This document shows positions 1 through 5,909 of a stretch of 12,784 nt of DNA, piece by piece. The position numbers were made by a program, and so were the translations under genes. Source of the stretch: Bacteriovoracaceae bacterium UBA4096 (GTDB lineage: Bacteria; Bdellovibrionota; Bacteriovoracia; Bacteriovoracales; Bacteriovoracaceae). The stretch covers positions 6,933 through 19,716 of the forward strand of contig DFXY01000004.1 of NCBI GenBank assembly GCA_002381945.1, given 5' to 3'. The first letter of the stretch is position 1, and every line of letters begins with the position of its first letter. The notes under the pieces are model-generated. The model saw only the letters and a program-made list of their open reading frames with translations. It did no database searches and was not told the origin of the DNA.

Positions 1-334
1 GACCCTTAACATTTAATTCATGCCACTGTGAATTTTTGGTCCACTCATAATGATCTGCTCTCCATTTAGAAATTCCAACGAAGGAGAGCATTTTCCTTTT
101 TTTTGTTTCAAAGGATTGGAAGAAATTTTTTTGACCTGCGACGGACCAATCGATTGATTTTTTTCCTGCAATCTCCTGCAAGGACCCTGTAACATCAGAA
201 TTGGATCTGAGCATCCAGACTTTAACACCATCAATGTTGCTAGTGAGGCTCCACTCGTTATTGAAGCCGTCAGCATAACAAAGACTGTAACTGAAAAGAC
301 TTAAGCTGAAATATAGGAAAAATCTCAAAACCAT
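1..334 (-). CDS. Exported protein of unknown function, partial (3' end beyond window)
   Basis: An open frame runs from an ATG at 334 to the left edge (111 codons, no stop), so only the N-terminal part is visible. It starts with a clear Sec signal peptide: MVLRFF, a hydrophobic stretch, then a likely cleavage site near CYA-DG (residues 20-23). The start is supported by a GAGG Shine-Dalgarno six bases upstream. The visible mature part is rich in Trp, Ser and Lys. The segment WSLTSNIDGVKVW faintly resembles the first strand of START/lipid-binding domains (W..x..DGI.VY), but this is too little to assign a family. It lies 70 bp downstream of the M48 protease gene on the same strand and may belong to the same transcription unit. 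A different-frame 87-residue reading over the same bases lacks a signal peptide or family resemblance and is taken as a shadow. Confidence 0.6.
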   Translation of the reverse strand, partial: MVLRFFLYFSLSLFSYSLCYADGFNNEWSLTSNIDGVKVWMLRSNSDVTGSLQEIAGKKSIDWSVAGQKNFFQSFETKKRKMLSFVGISKWRADHYEWTKNSQWHELNVKG

Positions 335-345
335 TAATAACCTCA

Positions 346-361
346 AAGTTCTTAGGAACTT
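346..361. promoter_or_regulatory. Inverted repeat just upstream of the exported-protein gene's ribosome binding site
   Basis: AAGTTC / GAACTT form a perfect 6-bp stem around a 4-base loop. Read on the minus strand it ends one base before the TGAGG ribosome binding site of the partial gene starting at 334. It could be a small operator, an RNA hairpin affecting translation, or chance; no U-tract follows, so it is not a typical terminator. Confidence 0.25.
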
Positions 362-404
362 ATCGGTTTATTGCGGTTTAAATTTAATGATATCGGTCAG
401 CTTA

Positions 405-1205
405 TTACTTAATTTCCTGACCCAATCCATGTTGTTCTGGCGCTTTAGAGTAGATCTTCCGCGCTTCGGGTAACCACTTGGTCAGGTTCTGTTTACGAGT
501 AACATCTGAGGGATGGGTTGAGATAAATTCTGGCGGGGCCTTCCCGCCACTGGCCGCCCCCATCCTTTCCCAAAGCTTGATCGCCTCTGCAGGGTCATAA
601 CCGGCACGGGCCATATACTCTTGGCCAAAATGATCGGCCTCAGTTTCATTTCCTCGAGAAAATTTTCGATCAAAGAACGCGATGGCAAAACCAGCAGCTG
701 CCCCTCCAAGCCCTGTAAGGAGTCGACATGATTCAGATTTACATAAAAGCTGTCCACCAATTGAAGTTGTGGCCCCAATAACTAGTCCCGCTAAATTCCC
801 TTTTATGGCCCGGGCATAACTTTGTTTACCATGCTTTTTAGTTGCGTGAGCAACTTCGTGACCCAGGACGGCCGCCAATGCGGCTTCGGTTTTAAGCACA
901 GGCATGATTCCAGTATAGACGGCCATTTTCCCTCCTGGCATACACCAGGCATTCACTTCTGGACTTTCAATGAGCATCCATTCCCAATCAAAGTTTTTGC
1001 CAGATGCTTTGGCTATGCGAGGAGCTACCCGATTCAACATAGCTGTCCATTCAGCGTTCTGGGATATCTTTGCCTGAGTTTTAACCTCATTGTAGGCCTT
1101 CAACGCCATAGCATTGATATCGGACTCATCAGGATTTAGGCTGGAGCAACTTTGAAATAAAAATGTGAAGCAGAAGACGAAGCTAAGAAAAAAAGATTTC
1201 CTCAT
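405..1205 (-). CDS. M48-family zinc metalloprotease, probable periplasmic lipoprotein
   Basis: A secreted metallopeptidase of the M48 (Ste24/BepA/LoiP-like) family; relatives act in envelope protein quality control and outer-membrane assembly. The zinc motif HEVAH lies near residues 116-120 and the third ligand is in ETEAD near 187-191, the usual M48 spacing. Upstream, the segment around NAWCMPGGKMAVYTG (about 86-99) is the conserved M48 core strand region. The N terminus is a hydrophobic leader ending FLFQSC-SS; the Cys could be lipidated, although FQSC is a loose lipobox. Two ATGs are adjacent (1208 and 1205); the second gives better spacing (six bases) to the GGAGG site, so 266 aa is preferred. 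Length is normal for a single-domain member without TPR repeats. It follows the thioesterase gene by about 54 bp. The family call is secure; its target is unknown. Confidence 0.9.
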   Translation of the reverse strand: MRKSFFLSFVFCFTFLFQSCSSLNPDESDINAMALKAYNEVKTQAKISQNAEWTAMLNRVAPRIAKASGKNFDWEWMLIESPEVNAWCMPGGKMAVYTGIMPVLKTEAALAAVLGHEVAHATKKHGKQSYARAIKGNLAGLVIGATTSIGGQLLCKSESCRLLTGLGGAAAGFAIAFFDRKFSRGNETEADHFGQEYMARAGYDPAEAIKLWERMGAASGGKAPPEFISTHPSDVTRKQNLTKWLPEARKIYSKAPEQHGLGQEIK

Positions 1206-1213
1206 CATGAACC

Positions 1214-1230
1214 TCCAGAGCTTATCTGGA
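1214..1230 (-). promoter_or_regulatory. Hairpin overlapping the ribosome binding site of the M48 gene
   Basis: On the minus strand TCCAGA, a five-base loop and TCTGGA form a 6-bp stem whose 3' arm runs into the GGAGG ribosome binding site, with the GGA bases paired in the stem. Such an arrangement can limit translation initiation. It is short and may be coincidental; there is no U-tract, so it is not a terminator. Confidence 0.25.
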
Positions 1231-1259
1231 TTATCATATTTTAAGAAAGAGAAGAAGGC

Positions 1260-1706
1260 CTATCGCTGCGCTTTTTGTGCTATGAATTCACCTGAAAAAA
1301 GGCAGGCCCGGCCTTCTAAGGTTTCAATATACGCCGTCAAAATAATTCTCGCGATGCCACGTCTTTGCAAAATACCTAAGAACTTTGCATAGTCTTCTTC
1401 TTGAGGGGCGATGCAAATGGCCCGTAGATCTTCTTTAACAGGTAAAAGGTAATTGGTTTTACTTTCTTTAATAAGTACATGACATTCAATTCCACTCATT
1501 TGTAAACGGTGAAACAAATAAGCGTAACCGGAAAGAATAAGCAGGGTTCCAAGGCTTCCCCCAAATGCAGTATCCATATGATTGCTATTAGGGGCCAATG
1601 GAGCAGTAACTTCAACACCTGAGAGATCCGCCTGTTTGATCTCTATACTCATGGCCTTAGATAAAGGGATCTGACTGTAAAGATAATCTCTCAGGTTTTC
1701 GTTCAT
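1260..1706 (-). CDS. Hotdog-fold thioesterase-like protein (YiiD C-terminal domain family)
   Basis: A 148-aa single-domain protein resembling the YiiD_C putative thioesterase family, a branch of the hotdog-fold superfamily that hydrolyses acyl thioesters. The family signature is clear at residues 31-52: VEVTAPLAPNSNH followed by TAFGGSL, the start of the central hotdog helix; the rest alternates strands as expected (ECHVLIKESKTNYLLP; ARIILTAYI). No signal peptide is present, so it should be cytoplasmic. In E. coli YiiD the domain is fused to an acetyltransferase; here it stands alone. Its ATG overlaps the stop of the hemolysin III-like gene as TAATG, indicating translational coupling. The neighbouring phospholipase A suggests a role in handling acyl groups from membrane lipid turnover, but this is inference and the substrate is unknown. 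Confidence 0.82.
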   Translation of the reverse strand: MNENLRDYLYSQIPLSKAMSIEIKQADLSGVEVTAPLAPNSNHMDTAFGGSLGTLLILSGYAYLFHRLQMSGIECHVLIKESKTNYLLPVKEDLRAICIAPQEEDYAKFLGILQRRGIARIILTAYIETLEGRACLFSGEFIAQKAQR

Positions 1707-2332
1707 TACGAAATTAAACGATACATCACAATAAAATGAAGTATGGCCCCAATGACTGTAAAGAAATGGAAAAGTTCATGATGACCAAAGATATCGGGAA
1801 AAAAATTTGGGCGCTTGAAAGTATAAAAAATACCTCCAATAAAATAAATAATACAACCTAGCCAGATTAGGATCATATTGGTGAAACCCAGGCCTTGATT
1901 AAATTCTGAAATATAAGGCATAAAAAGTGCTGCAACCCCCGTATACAATAAACCAGATAACCATTTAGGGGCCTTGACCCAAAAAATACTTTTCACGATT
2001 CCAAAAGTCACGGCGACATAAACAATTTTTAAAAGTTGTATCCCTGTTGCTTCAGGCAATGCCAGCAAACATAAAGGAGTAAAGCATCCGGCTATTAAAA
2101 GATAAATGGCAGAATGATCAATGCGTCTCATGATGGCGCGTTTTCTGACACTCCAATTAGGACGGTGATAAACCGCACTGATTCCAAATAACATTACCAG
2201 ACAAGTTGAATAGATAAGACTGGCAATAAAAGACATGGAAGTGGTCGCTTTAGCAACCAACATAGCACAAGCACCTAAGGCCAGAAAGAATGATTCTTGG
2301 TGGATATGACCGCGAAGTAATGGTTTTTTCAT
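1706..2332 (-). CDS. Hemolysin III / TrhA-like membrane protein (PAQR superfamily)
   Basis: A 208-aa integral membrane protein with about seven hydrophobic segments. It carries the three PAQR/hemolysin III motifs: SxxxH in SAVYHRP (Ser52, His56), RRIDHSAIYLLIAGCFTP (residues 69-86, Asp72), and the last-helix motif with His185 and His189 in HHELFH. In the superfamily these Ser, Asp and His residues form a zinc-centred hydrolase-like site inside the membrane. Bacterial members were named for haemolytic activity on heterologous expression, and the family has since been tied to membrane energetics homeostasis; the actual role here is open. The gene sits 57 bp after the phospholipase A gene and its stop overlaps the thioesterase start, so the three are probably co-transcribed. 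No strong ribosome binding site precedes the ATG. Confidence 0.9.
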   Translation of the reverse strand: MKKPLLRGHIHQESFFLALGACAMLVAKATTSMSFIASLIYSTCLVMLFGISAVYHRPNWSVRKRAIMRRIDHSAIYLLIAGCFTPLCLLALPEATGIQLLKIVYVAVTFGIVKSIFWVKAPKWLSGLLYTGVAALFMPYISEFNQGLGFTNMILIWLGCIIYFIGGIFYTFKRPNFFPDIFGHHELFHFFTVIGAILHFIVMYRLIS

Positions 2333-2389
2333 ATTCTTTATTTAATAAATTCTTGGTCAAATTGGCCAACTCTTTTTGCCCCGATAGCT

Positions 2390-3175
2390 CTAAAAAGACA
2401 GCAAAATGCCTAACCGATACTCAGTCCGCTTAATATTGTAACGATCGAGACTTTCAGCAAAACCTTCAAAGCGCTGTAAATAAATAGAGGGATTAAAATC
2501 TGATGATTCAAAATCATAGGTTAGCCCTAAGAGGTACCCTCCTTTATCAAAATCATAAAGTTTACTTCCCGCAAATACCTTGGCCTCCAAATCGATATGT
2601 TTTTTCTCCATTAGAATGATGTCGGATACAAAAAAACCAAGAGAATAATAACCCAGATGGTTAATGATATCCCGATTGGTCTCATCTTCATTGTAGATTT
2701 GATAGGCCATGACCTGAATGGCAACATAATTGCGCTCAATCTTTGCACCAAAATTCGAGCGCAGAAATACCCTATCCAGGGACCTCGACTCCAGGCCCTC
2801 CCTCCCGTTAGAGGAATGAATGTAACCTATATCAAGGTTCATAAAACTATCACCCCATCCTTCAAAGAGCCGATAGAAGACTTCGGGATTATAATTGACG
2901 TCAGCAAATGGTTTGGATTCGTCATAAATATTCCAGAACATAAGCTGAGTATAAGCAAAATATACGTTCCAGGATCTGGCCAGCCGATACTTAAAACTAA
3001 ATTGAAGCTTTAAATCATCATTACCACCAGCAACATACATAGCATTGTGGTAAGAAAATTTCCCCAGAGTATCCACGCCAAAAATATTTTCGGCCGTTTT
3101 TTCTACATTCCTACCGAATGAAGAGAAAGAAATAACAAGTAAGAAAAAGTAAACGGACAATTTTAAATTATGCAT
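2390..3175 (-). CDS. pldA: Outer-membrane phospholipase A (OMPLA)
   Basis: A 261-aa predicted outer-membrane beta-barrel that hydrolyses acyl ester bonds of phospholipids reaching the outer leaflet. A signal peptide (residues 1 to about 20) is followed by alternating amphipathic strands, and the protein ends in Phe (RLGILLSF), the usual barrel assembly signal. The active-site segment IHSSNGREGLESRSLDR (119-135) aligns with the E. coli motif containing His142, Ser144 and Asn156: here His120 and Ser122 are kept, with Arg125 and Ser130 at calcium-site positions, but the Asn156 position is Asp134 (codon GAT). The ATG at 3175 is preferred because the next in-frame upstream initiator is TTG at 3184 and adds only three residues. 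It heads a run of same-strand envelope genes and is divergent from the rhodanese gene. Confidence 0.9.
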   Translation of the reverse strand: MHNLKLSVYFFLLVISFSSFGRNVEKTAENIFGVDTLGKFSYHNAMYVAGGNDDLKLQFSFKYRLARSWNVYFAYTQLMFWNIYDESKPFADVNYNPEVFYRLFEGWGDSFMNLDIGYIHSSNGREGLESRSLDRVFLRSNFGAKIERNYVAIQVMAYQIYNEDETNRDIINHLGYYSLGFFVSDIILMEKKHIDLEAKVFAGSKLYDFDKGGYLLGLTYDFESSDFNPSIYLQRFEGFAESLDRYNIKRTEYRLGILLSF

Positions 3176-3252
3176 ATTGGTCAATCTGAGAAAGAATGGT
3201 TAATTTAGGTTAAATGCTGCAAATGAACATTATTTTCCGTTATTTTCTGGTA

Positions 3253-3265
3253 AGTTAATTTAACT
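3253..3265. promoter_or_regulatory. Palindrome in the pldA / rhodanese divergent intergenic region
   Basis: AGTTAA-T-TTAACT is a perfect 13-base odd palindrome, eight bases before the AGGAGG site of the rhodanese gene. It lies in the only gap between divergent genes here (about 107 bp), where promoters for both units must be. It could be an operator, but AT-rich palindromes of this size also arise by chance. Confidence 0.25.
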
Positions 3266-3282
3266 GTCTATAGGAGGTTCAA

Positions 3283-3645
3283 ATGAAATTGATACTCATG
3301 GTTTTAATGGCATTTTTTAGTTTAACTTTGTTCGCAACGACACCGGAGGAAGCCTATTCTCTCGCTCAGGAAGGTAAGGCAGTTCTTGTTGATGTGCGTG
3401 AAGCACATGAGGTAGAGCAAGGGATGATAAAAAACGCTAAATGGTTTCCAATGTCAAAAATAACCGCCGATGAGAATTGGAAAAAAGACTTTGTAGCATT
3501 GGTTGAAGGTAAAGAGATCTTTTTATATTGCCGCACGGGAAACCGATCAGGAAAAGTTCAAAAAATTTTAAAAGAAAATGGGCTGCAATCAGAAAATCTG
3601 GGTGGCTACGAAACGTTAAAAAATCAACTGCCGACGAAACAGTAG
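3283..3645 (+). CDS. Periplasmic single-domain rhodanese
   Basis: A 120-aa sulfurtransferase-fold protein. Residues 1-18 form a Sec signal peptide (MKLILM, hydrophobic core, LFA cleavage), so the enzyme should work in the periplasm, like E. coli PspE. The mature part is one rhodanese domain: VLVDVREAHEVEQGMIKNA (34-52) is the usual start, and the active loop C83-RTGNRSGK carries the persulfide-forming cysteine. The six-residue active loop suits sulfur transfer rather than phosphatase activity. An AGGAGG ribosome binding site with good spacing precedes the ATG. The sulfate-exporter-like gene follows after 15 bp, indicating a two-gene operon and a role in sulfur handling, such as thiosulfate or persulfide. 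The true donor and acceptor cannot be read from sequence. Confidence 0.9.
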   Translation: MKLILMVLMAFFSLTLFATTPEEAYSLAQEGKAVLVDVREAHEVEQGMIKNAKWFPMSKITADENWKKDFVALVEGKEIFLYCRTGNRSGKVQKILKENGLQSENLGGYETLKNQLPTKQ

Positions 3646-3660
3646 TTAAAAAAGAGTCAA

Positions 3661-4524
3661 ATGTATCCACAATGGTTTTTGCTCAGCGGAATTTTGCTTT
3701 CTTTTGCCGTTTCCCAGAATGAACACATTCAAAAGAAAGCAAAAACATGGTCCACCCGCTTGCTTCAAATAAGTGTTGTATTATTAGGCTCATCCTTAAA
3801 TTTCAATCACGTCATAAAACAAGGTGCTGAGGGCGTCGTCATAACCTTCCTCAGCATCATTGGTATTTTTTTATTGGGACATTTGGCTGGAAGAATCTTT
3901 AAGCTAGAAAAGAAACTGAATCTTTTAATCACAATGGGGACTGCCATTTGTGGAGGAAGCGCAATAGGTGCCCTGGCCCCCATCATAGCAGCAGACTCCA
4001 TGACCATTACCATTTCGTTTGGCATTGTATTTTTCCTTAATGCCATAGCGGTCTTTGTTTTTCCATTTCTTGGAAACTTATTCCAACTCTCTCAAGACCA
4101 GTTCGGTCTCTGGGCCGCCTTGGCCATCCACGATACTAGTTCTGTCGTTGCTGCAGCAACTCTATATGGGCAGCATGCATTAGAGACAGCAACAACCATT
4201 AAACTCACTCGTGCTTTATGGATAATCCCTATAACGTTTTGCTTTGGATTTTACCAAAATCAAACGACCAAAAATAAGTTAATTTTGCCATGGTTTATCT
4301 TTGCATTTCTGGCATTTTCTCTCGCCTTCACCTTCATCCCTCCCATCGCCTTCTTAAAAGATCCTTTACTGAGTATTTCAAAAACGGGATTCTCCTTAAC
4401 GCTTTTTTTTATAGGACTAACCTTCAATATAGCGAGATTTAAAGAAGTTGGTATAAAACCATTTCTCTTTGGATTTGGACTCTGGATCATTGTCAGCGTA
4501 ACGTCTTTGATCATAATCATGTAA
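3661..4524 (+). CDS. YeiH-family putative sulfate exporter (UPF0324)
   Basis: A 287-aa polytopic inner-membrane protein with about eight or nine hydrophobic segments. Two family hallmarks are present: GTAICGGSAIGA (93-104) and AIHDTSSVVAAA (155-166), both re-entrant-type conserved stretches of the YeiH/YeeE-unrelated UPF0324 family. Members are annotated as putative sulfate exporters on genetic evidence from sulfonate-degrading bacteria. The usual length is roughly 310-350 aa; this copy starts late, at MYPQWFLLSG, and seems to lack the first membrane segment. Either the family is naturally shorter here or translation starts elsewhere; the ribosome binding site (AAAGAG) is weak. It follows the periplasmic rhodanese by 15 bp, and the pair plausibly handles oxidised sulfur leaving the cell. 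Transport substrate is inferred, not shown. Confidence 0.87.
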   Translation: MYPQWFLLSGILLSFAVSQNEHIQKKAKTWSTRLLQISVVLLGSSLNFNHVIKQGAEGVVITFLSIIGIFLLGHLAGRIFKLEKKLNLLITMGTAICGGSAIGALAPIIAADSMTITISFGIVFFLNAIAVFVFPFLGNLFQLSQDQFGLWAALAIHDTSSVVAAATLYGQHALETATTIKLTRALWIIPITFCFGFYQNQTTKNKLILPWFIFAFLAFSLAFTFIPPIAFLKDPLLSISKTGFSLTLFFIGLTFNIARFKEVGIKPFLFGFGLWIIVSVTSLIIIM

Positions 4525-4622
4525 TAGTTAAATGCTCAGCTTGCTCCACGTTCTATTATTATTGAAAACTTCAGCTTTGATTTCCTCTAAAACAGTTTAA
4601 ATTTCCTAGACGGAGGCGATCT

Positions 4623-5441
4623 ATGAAAAATATTTTCTTCCCCATAATATTCTTTTCGTTTATTAGTTTGGCCAATGCTGAAAGAATCACAGATAAAATA
4701 CATTCATTATCACCAGGTATGAAGGGACAGGATCATTTATTATATTTAATCAGCGGACGCGTCATTCGGGTTTCACAAACTGAATTCTCGCCAGAAGATT
4801 TTGAAGCTGGACAAATGATTGAAGCTGAAGTGGATAAGAAAAACCAACTTGAGTCAATCAGCTCCCTTCCTGATGAAACTTTACCTGAGGAATCATTGCC
4901 AAATGCTGAAGCTGATTTCGAGCAAGATGCAACCGTGCTAAGTAGTTACGCTGAGGCCAATTCTATTTTCAAGGGAATGAATAGAAGCTATAAAAAGAAT
5001 ACTGAGTGCACAGATCGTGCCCATGTATGGTCTTATGAGGAATGGAAAAAACGCGGGCTTATTTCCAGAAAAGTTTTCATGTTCTTCACCAATACTTATA
5101 TCAGAAGATATAACTATCATTGGTGGTTTCATGTTTCTCCTTACACATTGGTAGGAGAACAGGAGTATATAATGGACCGAAGATTTACCAGTGCACCAAG
5201 GACACGGAAGAACTGGTCAGATATTTTTATCTATTCAAAAAGAAGCTGCCCTGTAACAACTTACGCTCATTATCGTAGGAATAAAAATGGTCCTGAACAT
5301 TGCTTTCATGTAAAAAGCTCAATGTATAACCGCCTACCCTATCATGTCCGCATGCAAGAAGATTACGGAAGGGTCCAGACACGTTTTAACTCCAGTGAAG
5401 TTAACTTCTCTTATCGTGCCTTCAACAGACGAGGAAGATAA
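4623..5441 (+). CDS. Secreted protein-glutaminase-like deamidase, copy 1
   Basis: A 272-aa exported protein with signal peptide 1-19 (cleavage ANA-ER), an N-terminal domain (20 to about 95) and a C-terminal catalytic-like domain. Compared from memory with Chryseobacterium protein-glutaminase, which deamidates protein-bound glutamine, the order of motifs matches: Cys129 in ECTDRAH (CYARAH in the known enzyme), His170 in WWFHVSPY (WSYHVAI) and Asp185 in EYIMDRRF (KRIIDPSLF), then NWSDIF and TTYAHY (TAWRNAC, SSYAN). These would be the catalytic triad. The N-terminal domain resembles the inhibitory pro-segment (paired strands, then ATVLSSY and SIFKGMN), suggesting a zymogen. Mature Cys209 and Cys227 could form a disulfide. 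A GGAGG site six bases before the ATG fixes the start. Its paralogue lies downstream. Remote homology should be confirmed; the substrate is unknown. Confidence 0.75.
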   Translation: MKNIFFPIIFFSFISLANAERITDKIHSLSPGMKGQDHLLYLISGRVIRVSQTEFSPEDFEAGQMIEAEVDKKNQLESISSLPDETLPEESLPNAEADFEQDATVLSSYAEANSIFKGMNRSYKKNTECTDRAHVWSYEEWKKRGLISRKVFMFFTNTYIRRYNYHWWFHVSPYTLVGEQEYIMDRRFTSAPRTRKNWSDIFIYSKRSCPVTTYAHYRRNKNGPEHCFHVKSSMYNRLPYHVRMQEDYGRVQTRFNSSEVNFSYRAFNRRGR

Positions 5442-5444
5442 TAC

Positions 5445-5618
5445 TTAGTGGGAAGGTCTTCTCGGAGAGTGTCCATGATGTCGATGGAACACTTTTTTCA
5501 AGTTTCCCGGAAGTTTCCCATTTTTCATCAGAGTTGTGACAATCCCCAAAATGGCAAAAATGCCCCACAGGACAAGGATGGTAAAAAGAATGGGAAATCC
5601 TAAATCAGCAGTAGTCAT
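5445..5618 (-). CDS. 57-aa single-span membrane miniprotein
   Basis: A short gene on the strand opposite its neighbours. It begins MTTADLGFPILFTILVLWG and has one strong hydrophobic segment (about residues 7-30), followed by a basic tail ending in a His/Arg-rich stretch (VFHRHHGHSPRRPSH). An AGGAG ribosome binding site sits six bases before the ATG, which is the best evidence that it is real. The positive tail and hydrophobic N-terminal half suggest an inner-membrane protein with the C terminus in the cytoplasm, or with a metal-binding His cluster. Its stop codon lies three bases from the convergent stop of deamidase copy 1. I do not recognise a family. It could be an accessory protein of the deamidases or unrelated to them. 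Confidence 0.6.
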   Translation of the reverse strand: MTTADLGFPILFTILVLWGIFAILGIVTTLMKNGKLPGNLKKVFHRHHGHSPRRPSH

Positions 5619-5677
5619 ACAAAGCTCCTGACATTGATTATTTTACAGGAAATTAAAAGTTTAAACCAACGAGGAAA

Positions 5678-5887
5678 ATGGAAAAGAAGACAGTCAAAAA
5701 GTTATTTATTTACTTGAGTTTTTTATTCTTAATACCTCTTTTTGATGGTCTCTACCTATTTATTAGAAAGCACTTCCACTTAAGTCCGACCACAGTGATT
5801 TTTACGCATTGGCCAATTCTGACTCAGCGTTTTTATTTCTTATTAATTTATTCAGAGGGGCCTTTGAATCAATCTGGTTTAGATTAA
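5678..5887 (+). CDS. Small hypothetical membrane protein
   Basis: A possible 69-aa protein with a basic start (MEKKTVKK), one long hydrophobic segment (about 9-29) and a second, weaker one (about 48-58). A GAGGA sequence precedes the ATG but with only three or four bases of spacing, which is shorter than at the neighbouring genes. It lies 22 bp before deamidase copy 2 on the same strand, so it could be co-transcribed with it. No family is recognised. The composition is typical of a real membrane peptide but also of AT-rich noncoding DNA, so confidence is moderate to low. Confidence 0.4.
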   Translation: MEKKTVKKLFIYLSFLFLIPLFDGLYLFIRKHFHLSPTTVIFTHWPILTQRFYFLLIYSEGPLNQSGLD

Positions 5888-5909
5888 TGAAGAAATAAAT
5901 GGAGGACAC

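Noticed and set aside
13..276. 87-residue minus-strand frame
   Set aside because: It overlaps the signal-peptide frame starting at 334, has no ribosome binding site and reads as low-complexity shadow sequence.
822..1139. 105-residue plus-strand frame opposite the M48 gene
   Set aside because: It lies entirely antisense to a gene with intact zinc motifs and shows no domain or ribosome binding site.
2657..3013. 118-residue plus-strand frame opposite pldA
   Set aside because: It is antisense to the pldA active-site region and has no recognisable features.
3176..3184. TTG start giving pldA three more residues
   Set aside because: An ATG follows at 3175 and directly begins a normal signal peptide; neither start has a strong ribosome binding site, so the ATG is simpler.
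3528..3722. 64-residue plus-strand frame bridging the rhodanese and exporter genes
   Set aside because: It is a shifted reading of two well-supported genes and does not indicate a frameshifted fusion.
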